Positions 1 through 8,934 of a DNA stretch of 64,000 nucleotides are shown piece by piece. Made by a program: the position numbers and the translations under genes. Position 1 is the first letter of the stretch; each line of letters begins with the position of its first letter. Source of the DNA: Pseudaminobacter sp040045035 (GTDB lineage Bacteria; Pseudomonadota; Alphaproteobacteria; Rhizobiales; Rhizobiaceae); assembly GCF_040045035.1 (NCBI RefSeq), contig NZ_JBDZDS010000007.1, forward strand, positions 124,001 to 188,000, given 5' to 3'. The notes under the pieces were generated by a model. It was not told where the DNA came from. It saw nothing but the letters and a program-made list of their open reading frames with translations, and made no database searches.

Positions 1-1049
1 CCCGAAGCTGCATCGAACAGATGAACCTCCGACGGATCCATCGAGAACTGTACTGGATCGCCAGGCTCAAAATGGAGTTCGCCCCCGACATGGGCCACGA
101 CCATCTGGTCGCCGACAGTGCCATGTACGAGTCGCGCCGAGCCGAGCTCCTCGGCAAAATCGAACGACCCTCTCAGGCCGACATTCGAAAGCGCGACATG
201 CTCGGCCCGGAAACCGGCCGTGATGGGTCCCGGCGTCACCACCGGCCAGCGCTCGCGGTCATAGGCAAGCTCCTGGCCATCCGTCAGACGCACGACGCCG
301 GCAGCCGGATCGACCGTGCCCGACACCATGTTCAGGCCCGGCGAGCCGATGAAGCCCGCCACATAGGTGGACTGCGGACGATTGTAGATCTCGCTCGGGG
401 CGCCGACCTGTTCGACCACGCCCTTGTTCATCACCACGATACGGTCGGCCAGCGTCATGGCCTCGACCTGGTCGTGGGTGACGAAGAGCGTGGTGGTGCC
501 CAGCCGCTGGTGCAGTTTGCGGATCTCGACGCGCATAGCAACGCGCAGCCGCGCGTCGAGATTGGAGAGCGGCTCGTCATAGAGGAACACGCGCGGCTCG
601 CGGATCATCGCGCGGCCCATGGCAACGCGCTGACGCTGGCCGCCCGAAAGCTGGCCCGGCTTGCGATCCAGGAATTCCGAAAGGCCGAGCGGGCCGGCGA
701 CCTCTTCGACGCGGGCGCGGCGCTTTGCCTTGGAAACGCCCGCGATCTTCAGCGAGTAGCCGATGTTCTCGGCCACCGTCATATGCGGGTAAAGGGCGTA
801 GTTCTGGAACACCATGGCGCAGCCGCGCTCGCGCGGCTCCATCTGGTTCACCACCTTGCCGCCGATCTCGATCTCGCCGGCGGTGATCGTTTCCAGGCCC
901 GCAACCATGCGCAGCAGGGTCGACTTGCCGCAACCCGAAGGGCCGAGGATGACGATGAACTCGCCGGTAGCGATGTCGAGGTTCACGCCATGGACGACTT
1001 CGTTCTTGGCGTAGGATTTGCGAACATCTCGCAACACGATTTCAGCCAT
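1..1049 (-). CDS. ugpC: UgpC-type ABC transporter ATP-binding protein (partial, C-terminus off the left edge)
   Basis: This is the ATPase subunit of a carbohydrate/glycerol-3-phosphate ABC importer (MalK/UgpC class), acting at the inner face of the cytoplasmic membrane. About 349 residues are visible with no stop before the window edge; the family is usually about 350-365 residues, so only the tail is missing. Walker A (GPSGCGKST) is at residues 36-44, the signature LSGGQRQR near 135, Walker B (FLYDEPLSNLD) near 156, then a switch His (VTHDQ). After about 235 the sequence continues into the OB-fold regulatory domain typical of MalK-like ATPases. It starts with ATG at 1049, 11 bases after the stop of ugpE, and is the last gene of ugpBAEC. 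The substrate assignment rests on the permeases and binding protein upstream. Confidence 0.9.
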   Translation of the reverse strand, partial: MAEIVLRDVRKSYAKNEVVHGVNLDIATGEFIVILGPSGCGKSTLLRMVAGLETITAGEIEIGGKVVNQMEPRERGCAMVFQNYALYPHMTVAENIGYSLKIAGVSKAKRRARVEEVAGPLGLSEFLDRKPGQLSGGQRQRVAMGRAMIREPRVFLYDEPLSNLDARLRVAMRVEIRKLHQRLGTTTLFVTHDQVEAMTLADRIVVMNKGVVEQVGAPSEIYNRPQSTYVAGFIGSPGLNMVSGTVDPAAGVVRLTDGQELAYDRERWPVVTPGPITAGFRAEHVALSNVGLRGSFDFAEELGSARLVHGTVGDQMVVAHVGGELHFEPGDPVQFSMDPSEVHLFDAAS

Positions 1050-1060
1050 CGTTGTCGCTC

Positions 1061-1957
1061 CTATTTGTCAGTTGAGATGAGGCCGCGCACGAACCAGCGC
1101 TGCAGCAGGATGGTGACGAGCACCGGCGGCGTGAGCACGATGAGGTTCGACGCCATAGCGATGTTCCAGATCGGCGGGTCGCCGAACACCGGACCAGGCA
1201 CGACCTTCTGAAGCTGCATGGTCGCCGTGGCGTAGTGGGCCTGGTCGGTGATGATGAGCAGCGGCCACAGATACTGGTTCCATGACCAGACGAACATGAT
1301 GGTCGCGAGTGCTGCCATATTGGTCTTGGAAAGCGGCAAAAGCACTTCCAGGAAGAAGCGTATCGGGCCTGAACCGTCCATCTTGGCCGCTTCCGTCAGT
1401 TCGTCCGGAACGGTCAGGAAGAACTGCCGGTAGAGGAAAGTGCCGGTCGCGGTGGCGATGAGCGGCAGGATGAGGCCCGAATAGGAATTCAGCATGTTCC
1501 ACTCCGGCAATCCGATCGACAGGCCGAAGAGATTCAATATCTCGCGGTAGGGCCGCAGCACGTCGGCGGCGACCGCGTAGGTCGGCACGATGCGGACTTC
1601 CAGCGGCAGCATCAGCGTGATGAAGATCAGCCAGAACATCAGCGTCCGCAGCCGATAGTTGAAATAGACGATCGAGAAGGCGGACAGCGATGCGATCAGG
1701 ATCTTGCCGCCGGTGACGCCGACAGCCACGATCATGGAGTTCAGCATCACGCGGCTGAAATTGCCCTGCTCCCAGGCAGTCGAAATGTTCTCGAAGAAAT
1801 GGGAGCCTGGCAAAAGCGGCATCGGCACCTGGTTGACCGTGTGGAAGTCATGCGAGGCAGCCACAAAGACGATCCAGAACGGTATCAGGAGCGCGATGAG
1901 GCTGATGATCAGCAGGGCATGCGTGAAAGTGTCGAGGATGGGATTGCGTTCGACCAT
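1061..1957 (-). CDS. ugpE: Glycerol-3-phosphate-type ABC transporter permease UgpE
   Basis: An inner-membrane permease of the binding-protein-dependent transport family (MalG/UgpE class), 298 residues, the usual length. Hydrophobic segments are visible at about 15-33, 75-100, 105-125, 160-180 and 260-285. The cytoplasmic EAA loop that docks the ATPase reads ELTEAAKMDGSGPIRFFLEVLLP (in two parts: ELTEAAKMDG, then SGPIRFFLEV). It starts with ATG at 1957, 12 bases after the ugpA stop, and is followed closely by ugpC. It is expected to pair with UgpA to form the translocation channel. The order ugpB-A-E-C supports sn-glycerol-3-phosphate or glycerophosphodiester uptake, though other sugars are possible in this subfamily. 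Confidence 0.88.
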   Translation of the reverse strand: MVERNPILDTFTHALLIISLIALLIPFWIVFVAASHDFHTVNQVPMPLLPGSHFFENISTAWEQGNFSRVMLNSMIVAVGVTGGKILIASLSAFSIVYFNYRLRTLMFWLIFITLMLPLEVRIVPTYAVAADVLRPYREILNLFGLSIGLPEWNMLNSYSGLILPLIATATGTFLYRQFFLTVPDELTEAAKMDGSGPIRFFLEVLLPLSKTNMAALATIMFVWSWNQYLWPLLIITDQAHYATATMQLQKVVPGPVFGDPPIWNIAMASNLIVLTPPVLVTILLQRWFVRGLISTDK

Positions 1958-1969
1958 GACAGCGCCTCC

Positions 1970-2854
1970 TCACGAATAGTGCACGCGCCGCTCGATGAAG
2001 CGGAACTGGATGAAGGTCAGCGCGATGATCAGCAGCATCAGCACGATGGATTGGGCGGCCGCGAGCGAGTAGTCCTTGCCCCGGAAGCCATCGAAATAGA
2101 TCTTGTAGACCATCACTTCCGTTGCCCGGGCGGGACCGCCGCCGGTCGTGATGTCGACGATGCCGAAGGAATTGACGAAGCTGTCCGTGATGTTGATCAC
2201 GATGAGGAAAAACAGCGTCGGCGTGATCAGCGGCAGCTGAATGTCCCACATGCGGCGCAGCACACCGGCGCCATCCATGGCTCCCGCTTCCGAGACGGTG
2301 CGCGGGATCGACTGCAGCGCGGCAAGGAAAAAGATGAAGTTGTAGCCGACCATCATCCAGGCCTGCGCCAGCACGATCATGATGAAGGCGTCATTGCCGT
2401 TGAATGCCGGGTTCCAGAGGCCGGGCCAGATGCGATTGACGGCCGACACGAAACCAGCGTCGGGCGAGAAGATGAAGCGGAAGGCAAGGCCGACCGCGGG
2501 TGCTGCCAGCGCATAGGGCAGGAAGAACGTGAACTTGTAGACCTGATGCCCCGCCAGCCTGCGGTCCACGAACAGCGCCAGTAGCACCGCTATCCCCAGC
2601 GACAGCGCAGTGGACGACAGGGCGAAAAGCAGCGAAACGCGTACGGAATCCCAGTATTTCGGGTCGGAAAAGACCGTCTGGAAATTGAGCCAGCCGACCC
2701 ATTCGTTGGATCCGCCGAAAGGCGCCTCCAGCGAAACCGCCCAATAGAGCGCCTCGCCTGTAGGCCAATAGAAGAAAGTGAAAATCAGCAGCATCTGCGG
2801 CGCGATGAATGCAGCCGCCAGCCAGAGATTTGAAAAGGTGGCGCGTTTTTCCAC
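1970..2854 (-). CDS. ugpA: Glycerol-3-phosphate-type ABC transporter permease UgpA
   Basis: An inner-membrane permease of the MalF/UgpA class, 294 residues. The first membrane segment is near residues 10-30, and further segments include 70-92, 105-128, 155-178 and 255-280. The EAA motif (VSEAGAMDGAGVLRRMWDI) lies near residues 188-206. The start codon is GTG at 2854. Upstream, between this gene and ugpB, a 9-bp stem hairpin (2890-2913) may limit read-through from the more highly needed binding-protein gene. It partners UgpE; the ATPase is UgpC. Confidence 0.88.
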   Translation of the reverse strand: MEKRATFSNLWLAAAFIAPQMLLIFTFFYWPTGEALYWAVSLEAPFGGSNEWVGWLNFQTVFSDPKYWDSVRVSLLFALSSTALSLGIAVLLALFVDRRLAGHQVYKFTFFLPYALAAPAVGLAFRFIFSPDAGFVSAVNRIWPGLWNPAFNGNDAFIMIVLAQAWMMVGYNFIFFLAALQSIPRTVSEAGAMDGAGVLRRMWDIQLPLITPTLFFLIVINITDSFVNSFGIVDITTGGGPARATEVMVYKIYFDGFRGKDYSLAAAQSIVLMLLIIALTFIQFRFIERRVHYS

Positions 2855-2889
2855 GGGCGAAAGCCTCCGATATCTGCAGCCTCAAATGC

Positions 2890-2913
2890 GGCGCCGCCCT
2901 TTCAGGCGGCGCC
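2890..2913. promoter_or_regulatory. Intercistronic hairpin between ugpB and ugpA
   Basis: A perfect 9-bp inverted repeat, GGCGCCGCC / GGCGGCGCC, with a 6-base loop lies in the 92-base gap after ugpB. There is no T-run after it on the minus strand. It is more likely an mRNA-stabilising or attenuating hairpin that raises binding protein over permeases than a full terminator. Function is inferred from position. Confidence 0.5.
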
Positions 2914-2946
2914 AATCGTTCCGAGGAACCGGATGTCAGACCCGGC

Positions 2947-4278
2947 TCAGGGCAGGGTCTTGCCCTTGAAGGTCTGCTCGTAGCGACGCAGGATCTGGTT
3001 GCTGCGGTCGGCAGCGGCGTCGATGGCTTCCTCGACGGTCTTCTGACCGGCGAAGGCAGCTTCCAGCTCGGAGCGGACTTCAGCGCGGATCGAGGTGAAG
3101 TTGCCAAGGCGGATGCCGCGGCTCAGCGGGGTGACGTCGGAAGCGGTGAGCGACTCGATCGCGGTCTCGCGGCCGCTACGCTTCGGGTCGTTGTAGAAGC
3201 CTTCGGACTTGAGGAGTTCGAAGCCGGCGGTGGTGACCGGGATGTAACCGGTGTTCTCGGCGATATACTTTTCGCCGGTGTCCGGAGCGGTCACATACTT
3301 CAGGAAGGCGGCAGCGGCCTCGTATTCTTCCTTGGACTTGCCTTCCATAACCCACAGCGAAGCGCCGCCGACGATGGAGTTGGTGCGCTTGGAAGCGTCG
3401 ATGGCCGGAAGCATCGCCACATCCCAGTTCAGGCCGGCGACCTGCGTGTTGTGCACGGTGCCGTGGTTGGCAATCGACGAGGTGGTGGAGGCGCAGGTGC
3501 CGTCGGCGAAGGACTGGATCAGGTTCTTGCCGGTCTGGTTGGTCTGAATGCGGGCATAGCCGGCGTCCATCCAAGCCTTGAAGTCCTTCATATGGTCGAC
3601 GAAGGCTGTCTTGTTGAAGGCGATTTCGGCGCCGAGGCCGCCGTAGCCGTTCTCGAGCGTGGCGAGCGGGATGCCGTTGATGGCAGAGAACTGCTCGAGG
3701 TTCATCCAGCTGTCGAAGTCGAAGGCAAAGCCGCAATCCACGCCGGCAGCCTTGAGCGCCTTGAGGTCTTCACTGAACTCGGCCCAGGTGGCCGGAGCCT
3801 TGTCCTTGCCGATCTTGGCCCAGGCGTCCTTGTTCCAATAGAGGACGGCGGTCGAGGAGTTGTAGGGGAACGACCACATCTCGCCCTTCGAGGTGGCGTA
3901 GTAGTTGGCGATGCCCGGGAAATACTTGCTCCAGTCGATCTCGAGGTTGTAGTCCTTGGCGAACTTGTTGGCCGGGTAGATCGCGCCCGACAGCATGAAG
4001 TTCACGGTGCCGGCGTCGTAGATCTGGACGACGGTCGGATGCTGCTTGGCGCGGAAGGCGGCGATGGTGTTCTGTTCGGCCTTGTCGTAGCCGCCCTGCC
4101 CGGTGCAGATCGCCTCGTACTTGTCCTGCGACTCATTGAAGAGCTTGCAATGGTTGGCCACGACCTCGCCGAGGTCGCCCGTCAGACCGTACCAGAACTC
4201 GAACTTCGTGCGTTCGGCGGCCGAAGCGCCGGTTGCGAAAGCCGTGGCGGCCATCGCGAGAAGAGCCAATCTTTTCAT
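2947..4278 (-). CDS. ugpB: Periplasmic glycerol-3-phosphate-type substrate-binding protein UgpB
   Basis: An extracytoplasmic solute-binding protein of family 1 (UgpB/MalE fold), 443 residues. It has a Sec signal peptide: MKRL, then a hydrophobic stretch and a cleavage-like ASA|AE around residue 20. The mature start (FEFWYGLTGDLG) is typical of UgpB. I chose ATG at 4278 because GGAG lies 7 bases upstream; an in-frame TTG at 4290 would put extra residues before the signal peptide. It is the first gene of ugpBAEC, and the 226-base gap up to 4505 should hold the promoter. In the family the ligand is sn-glycerol 3-phosphate or glycerophosphocholine; the exact ligand here is not proven. Confidence 0.9.
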   Translation of the reverse strand: MKRLALLAMAATAFATGASAAERTKFEFWYGLTGDLGEVVANHCKLFNESQDKYEAICTGQGGYDKAEQNTIAAFRAKQHPTVVQIYDAGTVNFMLSGAIYPANKFAKDYNLEIDWSKYFPGIANYYATSKGEMWSFPYNSSTAVLYWNKDAWAKIGKDKAPATWAEFSEDLKALKAAGVDCGFAFDFDSWMNLEQFSAINGIPLATLENGYGGLGAEIAFNKTAFVDHMKDFKAWMDAGYARIQTNQTGKNLIQSFADGTCASTTSSIANHGTVHNTQVAGLNWDVAMLPAIDASKRTNSIVGGASLWVMEGKSKEEYEAAAAFLKYVTAPDTGEKYIAENTGYIPVTTAGFELLKSEGFYNDPKRSGRETAIESLTASDVTPLSRGIRLGNFTSIRAEVRSELEAAFAGQKTVEEAIDAAADRSNQILRRYEQTFKGKTLP

Positions 4279-4504
4279 CGTGATCTCCAAAAGAACATCT
4301 CGCGAGCACGACGCCCGCTGAGCTTCCTCTAGAGAGGCTGGATGACGCTCACGTCTCGGTCAGATGACGGGGAGACGACATTTGTGGACAACGCGCGGAG
4401 TGGAAAGTTTGCCGGCGCAAAGTCGCAGTTCGGCAAGAACTCACACATGTCACTGAGCCGCAGGGCAATTCGATGGCGGAGGCGATCCGTTCATTAGCGT
4501 CCAG

Positions 4505-5437
4505 TTACAGAAGCGGCTGCAGATAGTGTTGCTGTCGTCGGCGAAGAAATTCCGCGAAAGTGACGACCGAGGGCGAGACTTGCCTCTTGATGGAAAACAT
4601 CTGCCTGACCTCCATCATGAGCGGCGGCGCATCGAGATCGAGCATCACGAGTGCACCACTGTCGATCTCCGGGCGAGCGCGCTTACGCAGGCAGCAGTAG
4701 AGCCCCACGTCCGCGAGCACCAGCGCGCGTAGGAACTCATATTCGGTTGCCGTCGACACAACCTTCATCTCACGGACCCCGATGCCCGCCAGCATCTGCA
4801 AAATGCTCTCGCCAAAGAGCGAGCCTGCCGGCGCGCCGACGAACGGATGATGGTCGAGTTCGGCCGGCGGTATCTTGCGGCGTCCGGCCAGCGGATGATT
4901 GCGGGAGGCCACGACGGCAATCTCCTCGTGTCCGATGACCGTTGAACTCAAACCGGGAATGTCCCGGTTGCTCAGATAGAGCCCGATATTGGCGGCGCCG
5001 TCCTTGATCATGTCGACGATCTCTTCCTGGCGTCCGACGCGCGTCATCAACTCGATGTCGCGATGGTCTCGTGCGAACTCCGCCACAAGCGGCGGCATGA
5101 AGTCCGCAAGCGACCGCTGGCATGCGAAGATGACGCGGCGCTCGGCCTCGGCTCTCGACTGGTCGAGATTGTCCGCCATGCTGTCCACTTCCGCGAGAAG
5201 CTGCTTGGCGTGTGTAAGAAAGGTCTTGCCGAGGTCCGTCAGTTCCACGCCGCTGCCGCGGCGGCGCCGGAAGAGCATGCCGCCCGCCTCTACCTCCAGG
5301 GCCTGGACATGGTTGCTGACGGACGGCTGCGCCAGCCCCAAGCGGTCGGCGGCCGCACGGAAGCCGCCGCTGTTGACGATCTCAACAAAGACCTCGAGAC
5401 GCCTCAGCGTTATCCTTCGATGCTTATGTGTGCTCAT
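4505..5437 (-). CDS. LysR-type regulator of the adjacent catabolic island
   Basis: A LysR-family transcription factor of 310 residues. The N-terminal winged helix-turn-helix is at about residues 10-68 (LRRLEVFVEIVNSGGFRAAA, then DRLGLAQPSVSNHVQALE), followed by the linker helix and the periplasmic-binding-protein-like effector domain from about 95. It is transcribed divergently from the transporter genes starting at 5598, the classic arrangement for a LysR activator. The 160-base gap contains the palindrome TGATAG-N8-CTATCA. The same palindrome recurs upstream of hyuA (17495-17514), so this protein may control both operons (inference). The effector is unknown but is probably the compound or intermediate handled by the island. 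Confidence 0.88.
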   Translation of the reverse strand: MSTHKHRRITLRRLEVFVEIVNSGGFRAAADRLGLAQPSVSNHVQALEVEAGGMLFRRRRGSGVELTDLGKTFLTHAKQLLAEVDSMADNLDQSRAEAERRVIFACQRSLADFMPPLVAEFARDHRDIELMTRVGRQEEIVDMIKDGAANIGLYLSNRDIPGLSSTVIGHEEIAVVASRNHPLAGRRKIPPAELDHHPFVGAPAGSLFGESILQMLAGIGVREMKVVSTATEYEFLRALVLADVGLYCCLRKRARPEIDSGALVMLDLDAPPLMMEVRQMFSIKRQVSPSVVTFAEFLRRRQQHYLQPLL

Positions 5438-5450
5438 GGCAGGGCAGGAT

Positions 5451-5470
5451 TGATAGCATATCGCCTATCA
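5451..5470. promoter_or_regulatory. Candidate LysR operator (TGATAG-N8-CTATCA)
   Basis: A perfect 6-bp inverted repeat with an 8-base spacer sits just upstream of the lysR start and about 130 bases before the transporter gene. The core GATAG-N8-CTATC is repeated exactly at 17496-17513, before hyuA. The size fits LysR recognition boxes, which are interrupted dyads of about 15-20 bp. Confidence 0.6.
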
Positions 5471-5597
5471 TCTGAATAGTGTGCAGGGCCGTTGCTATTG
5501 CCGAAGCGCACATGGCTTGATAGCCGCATCAGCAAATAGACTGCGTCGGCATTCCTGGGAACGGCCGTCGCAGCATCATTGACGGGGGGGGGTCAAA

Positions 5598-6614
5598 ATG
5601 CGTGCGGGAATCTTTGCTTTGGGTGCTGCACTGGTCGTCGCCGGCTCGCTTGGCGCGCAGGCCGGTACACTTGACGACGTCAAACAGCGAGGTTCGGTAG
5701 TCTGCGGCGTAGCTCCGAACAATCCGGGCTTTTCCTTCGCCAGCGCCGATGGCGAGAATCGCGGCTTCGACGTCGATTTCTGCAAGGCGCTCGGTGCGGC
5801 GATCTTCGGCGATCCGGCCAAGGTCACGCTCAAGGTCGTGCAGCCGCGCGATGCCTTCACCACCCTGACGACCGGAGGCGTGGACGTTCTCACCCATCGC
5901 TTCAGCTGGACCTTCAATCGCGACAACGGCGGCGGCATCGAATTCACGCAGCCCGTCTTCTTCGACGGCCAGGCCTTCATGGTGCGAAAGGCCGACGGCA
6001 TCAAGAGCGTGAAGGAACTCGACGGCGGCACCATCTGCGCAGCCCAGGGCACGACGACCGAACTCAACGTCGCGGACTATTTCCGGGAGCACGGGCTGAC
6101 GTACAAAATCGCTACGTTCGACGGCACGGACGCAACGCGGCTTGCCTATGACGAAGGCCGCTGCGACGCCTGGACGAACGACCGCGGCTCGTTGGCTTCT
6201 CGCGGCCAGGGCCTCAAGAATCCGACGGACCACATCATCCTTCCGGAGAATATTTCGAAGGAAGCGATCAGCCCGATCGTGCGCGACAATGATCCGCAAT
6301 GGTCGCATCTGGTGAAATGGGTGGTCTTCTCGACCATTGCAGCCGAGGAGCGGGGCATTAACTCGGCGAACGTGGACGAGATCCGGGCGGCGTCGACTGA
6401 TCCAGAGATCAAGCGGCTGCTCGGAGTCGGAGATGATCTCGGCCAGAAGATCGGCCTGTCGCCGGAATGGGCCTACAACGTCATCAAGCAGGTCGGCAAC
6501 TACGGCGAGATTTTCGAACGCAACCTGGGCACCGAGACGCCGCTGGGGCTGGAGCGTGGCCTGAATGCACTGTGGACGAATGGCGGGGTGATGATGGCGC
6601 CGCCCTTCCGTTGA
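5598..6614 (+). CDS. Amino-acid-type ABC transporter substrate-binding protein (AapJ/BztA-like)
   Basis: A periplasmic binding protein of family 3, 338 residues, close to AapJ/BztA of the general L-amino-acid transporter (about 340). The signal peptide is residues 1-22, cleaved about AQA|GT. The following DDVKQRGSVVCGVAPNNPGFSF is the usual mature start of this subfamily (split here as DDVKQRGSVV, CGVAPNNPGFSF). ATG 5598 is preceded at 5-6 bases by a run of nine G (5584-5592) that must serve as the ribosome-binding site. It heads an operon with two permeases and an amidohydrolase. The true ligand may be a modified amino acid or amide, given the neighbouring hydantoinase-type genes (inference). 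Confidence 0.87.
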   Translation: MRAGIFALGAALVVAGSLGAQAGTLDDVKQRGSVVCGVAPNNPGFSFASADGENRGFDVDFCKALGAAIFGDPAKVTLKVVQPRDAFTTLTTGGVDVLTHRFSWTFNRDNGGGIEFTQPVFFDGQAFMVRKADGIKSVKELDGGTICAAQGTTTELNVADYFREHGLTYKIATFDGTDATRLAYDEGRCDAWTNDRGSLASRGQGLKNPTDHIILPENISKEAISPIVRDNDPQWSHLVKWVVFSTIAAEERGINSANVDEIRAASTDPEIKRLLGVGDDLGQKIGLSPEWAYNVIKQVGNYGEIFERNLGTETPLGLERGLNALWTNGGVMMAPPFR

Positions 6615-6648
6615 CACCGGGCATGGCCCTGGCAAGGAAGACGTCGCG

Positions 6649-7824
6649 TTGAAGCCTCCGCCACCCCCCTCTCTACTGACCAGAATGCGGCTCACGGAGC
6701 CGCATTCTTTTCTTGTGCAGGTAGGCCTCATTGCGGCGGTGGCGATCTTCGTCGCCTTCATCGTCGCCAACTTGAGCGCAAATCTCGAACGGCTCAACAT
6801 AGCGGTCGGATTTGGCTTCCTTCAGCGGACGGCCGGCTTCGACATCGCGCAGAGCCTCATTCCCTATCCCCCGTCAGCCACCTATTTGCGCGCGTTCCTG
6901 GCCGCTTTCGCGAATACCGTGCTGCTTGCGGTCGTTTCCATCTCGGCTGCGACGGTGCTCGGCCTGTTTATCGCGCTTGCGCGGATGTCGACCAACCCGC
7001 TGCTGTCGCTGGTGGCGCTCGGCTACATCGAGGCGGTTCGCAACATCCCGCTGCTGCTGCAGCTCTTCTTCTGGTATTTCTCCGTGCTCGGGCCGTTGCC
7101 CCTGCCGCGCCAGAGCTTCGACCTGTTCGGACTGGTCTTTCTCAACAAGCGCGGCCTGTCATTGCCGGCTCCGGTCGCCGGGCCCGGGTTTTCGGTCTTC
7201 CTTTTCGTCGCCGCAGCGGCCCTGCTGGCTGCGTGGTTCCTTTTCCGGCGCGCGAGGCTCAATCGAATCCGCAGCGGCAGGTCGTCGATCGCCCTGCTGG
7301 CGACGGCGATCGCCTGCATTGCCGTGCCGCTGCTTCATGTTCTGCTCGGCAGTCCCGTTTCCTGGGAGATCCCGGAACTGCGCGGCCTCAATCTCGCCGG
7401 CGGGGTGGTGGTCATTCCCGAATTCGTCGCAATGGCCATCGGCATGACCGTCTATGGCTCGGCCTTCATCGCCGAGCTGATCAGGGGCGGCGTGATGACG
7501 GTCGGCAAGGGCCAGACCGAGGCCGGCATGGCGCTCGGTCTTTCACGCGCCAGGATCTACAGCAAGATCATCATCCCGCAGGTCTTTCGCGCGATCGTTC
7601 CCCCGCTGACCGGCCAGTACATCACGCTGCTCAAAAACTCGTCGCTTGCCGCTGCGATCGGCTATCCCGATCTCATGCTCATCGTCGCGGGCACGACGCT
7701 GAACCAGACCGGCCAGCCCGTGGAGGTGATGGCCATCGCCATGGCGAGTTACCTCCTGCTCAACGTGCTGATCTCGCTCGGCGGCAATGTCGTCAACAAG
7801 CGCATGCAACTGGTGGAGCGGTAG
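6649..7824 (+). CDS. Amino-acid ABC transporter permease (AapQ/BztB-like)
   Basis: An inner-membrane permease of the His/Glu/Gln/Arg/opine family, 391 residues, matching the long AapQ/BztB type with an inserted region between membrane segments. It has a membrane segment at about residues 22-42 and a block near 80-135. The EAA-like loop lies near 285-305 (EAGMALGLSRARIYSKIIIP). The start is TTG at 6649, with AAGGAAG about 8 bases upstream; ATG at 6685 is the alternative. It follows the binding protein by 34 bases and lies 2 bases before the partner permease. Confidence 0.85.
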   Translation: MKPPPPPSLLTRMRLTEPHSFLVQVGLIAAVAIFVAFIVANLSANLERLNIAVGFGFLQRTAGFDIAQSLIPYPPSATYLRAFLAAFANTVLLAVVSISAATVLGLFIALARMSTNPLLSLVALGYIEAVRNIPLLLQLFFWYFSVLGPLPLPRQSFDLFGLVFLNKRGLSLPAPVAGPGFSVFLFVAAAALLAAWFLFRRARLNRIRSGRSSIALLATAIACIAVPLLHVLLGSPVSWEIPELRGLNLAGGVVVIPEFVAMAIGMTVYGSAFIAELIRGGVMTVGKGQTEAGMALGLSRARIYSKIIIPQVFRAIVPPLTGQYITLLKNSSLAAAIGYPDLMLIVAGTTLNQTGQPVEVMAIAMASYLLLNVLISLGGNVVNKRMQLVER

Positions 7825-7826
7825 GC

Positions 7827-8885
7827 ATGCGCGGGCTCATTTCCTTTCTACGACAGTGCGTCTCGACGCCGCTCAACATCGCAATCTCGCTGGCCATCTG
7901 CCTGTGGCTGGGTCTGAACCTGGCCGAACTGACTCGCTGGGCCATCATCGATGCAGTCTGGTCCGGTGCTTCGCCGCAAGCTTGCGCCGGCGTGGATGCT
8001 GCGTGCTGGCTGTTTATCAAGGAACGCTTCGGACAGATCCTCTATGGCACCTACCCGCGCGAGGAACTCTGGCGCGTCGTCCTGTGCGGTATTGCGGGCC
8101 TCGGACTTCTCGTCGTCTTTTCGCTGCCGTGGCGGCGGGGCAAGCTGCTTGCAGTACTGGCGACCCTGATTGTCTTCCCGGTCTTTGCGGGCATCATGCT
8201 TCGCGGCGGCATCTTCGGCCTGACCGTCGTGCCGACGACGCGGTGGGGCGGCATGCTCCTCACGGTCGTGATCGCAGCCTGGACGATCGCCACCACGCTG
8301 CCGCTCGGCCTTGCGGTGGCGCTTGCGCGACGCTCGAAGCTGCCGGTCGTGGCGGCCTTCGCCGCATGCTACATCGACCTCATGCGGGGCCTCCCGCTCG
8401 TCGGCATCCTGTTCATTGCGATCGTGCTGTTCCCGCTGTTCGTTCCGCCGGGGATGGACATCGACGCGCTCGTGCGCACCCTGATCGCCTTCGCCCTCTT
8501 CAACGCCGCCAACATGGCCGAGGTCATCCGCGGCGGCATCCAGGCCGTGCCGAGGGGACAGTACGAGGCGGCCATGGCGCTCGGTCTCCGCCACTGGCAG
8601 GCCATGGCGCTGACAATCATCCCGCAGGCGGTTCGGGCGGCGATGCCCGGCATCGTCAATGTCAGCGTCGCCATCATCAAGGAAACCACGATTGTCCTCA
8701 TCGCGGGAATGTTCGACTTCCTGGGCGTTCTGCACAGCGGTCTGATAGACCCCGCCTGGATCATCGGCGACCAGGTTCGCGAGACGGCCTACTTCTTCGC
8801 CGGCGTCGTGTTCTTCGTCGTCTGCTTCGGCCTGTCCCGATACAGCGCCCGGATCGAACGCAAGTTGGACGTGGGACGGCAATGA
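7827..8885 (+). CDS. Amino-acid ABC transporter permease (AapM/BztC-like)
   Basis: The second permease of the amino-acid-type importer, 352 residues. It has several hydrophobic segments (about 15-33, 92-110, 118-140, 150-175, 190-215, 310-335) and a well-conserved EAA loop (YEAAMALGLRHWQAMALTII). ATG 7827 is two bases after the stop of the first permease, so translation is likely coupled. In described aap/bzt operons an ATPase (AapP/BztD) follows. Here the next gene is an amidohydrolase and no ATPase lies in the island, so the transporter must borrow one from elsewhere or be incomplete. Confidence 0.86.
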   Translation: MRGLISFLRQCVSTPLNIAISLAICLWLGLNLAELTRWAIIDAVWSGASPQACAGVDAACWLFIKERFGQILYGTYPREELWRVVLCGIAGLGLLVVFSLPWRRGKLLAVLATLIVFPVFAGIMLRGGIFGLTVVPTTRWGGMLLTVVIAAWTIATTLPLGLAVALARRSKLPVVAAFAACYIDLMRGLPLVGILFIAIVLFPLFVPPGMDIDALVRTLIAFALFNAANMAEVIRGGIQAVPRGQYEAAMALGLRHWQAMALTIIPQAVRAAMPGIVNVSVAIIKETTIVLIAGMFDFLGVLHSGLIDPAWIIGDQVRETAYFFAGVVFFVVCFGLSRYSARIERKLDVGRQ

Positions 8886-8934
8886 AACTTCAGACGCCCG
8901 TCCCGACAGAGTTCTAGCCGAAGGACAGCATCCC

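Noticed and set aside
2809..4332. A 507-codon plus-strand open frame opposite ugpB
   Set aside because: It lies antisense to a clearly conserved binding protein with signal peptide; its Gly/Val/Arg-rich product has no family features. It arises from high-GC codon use.
7233..7826. An upstream extension of the second amino-acid permease
   Set aside because: It would overlap the whole second half of the first permease in another frame; ATG 7827 starts a normal family N-terminus.
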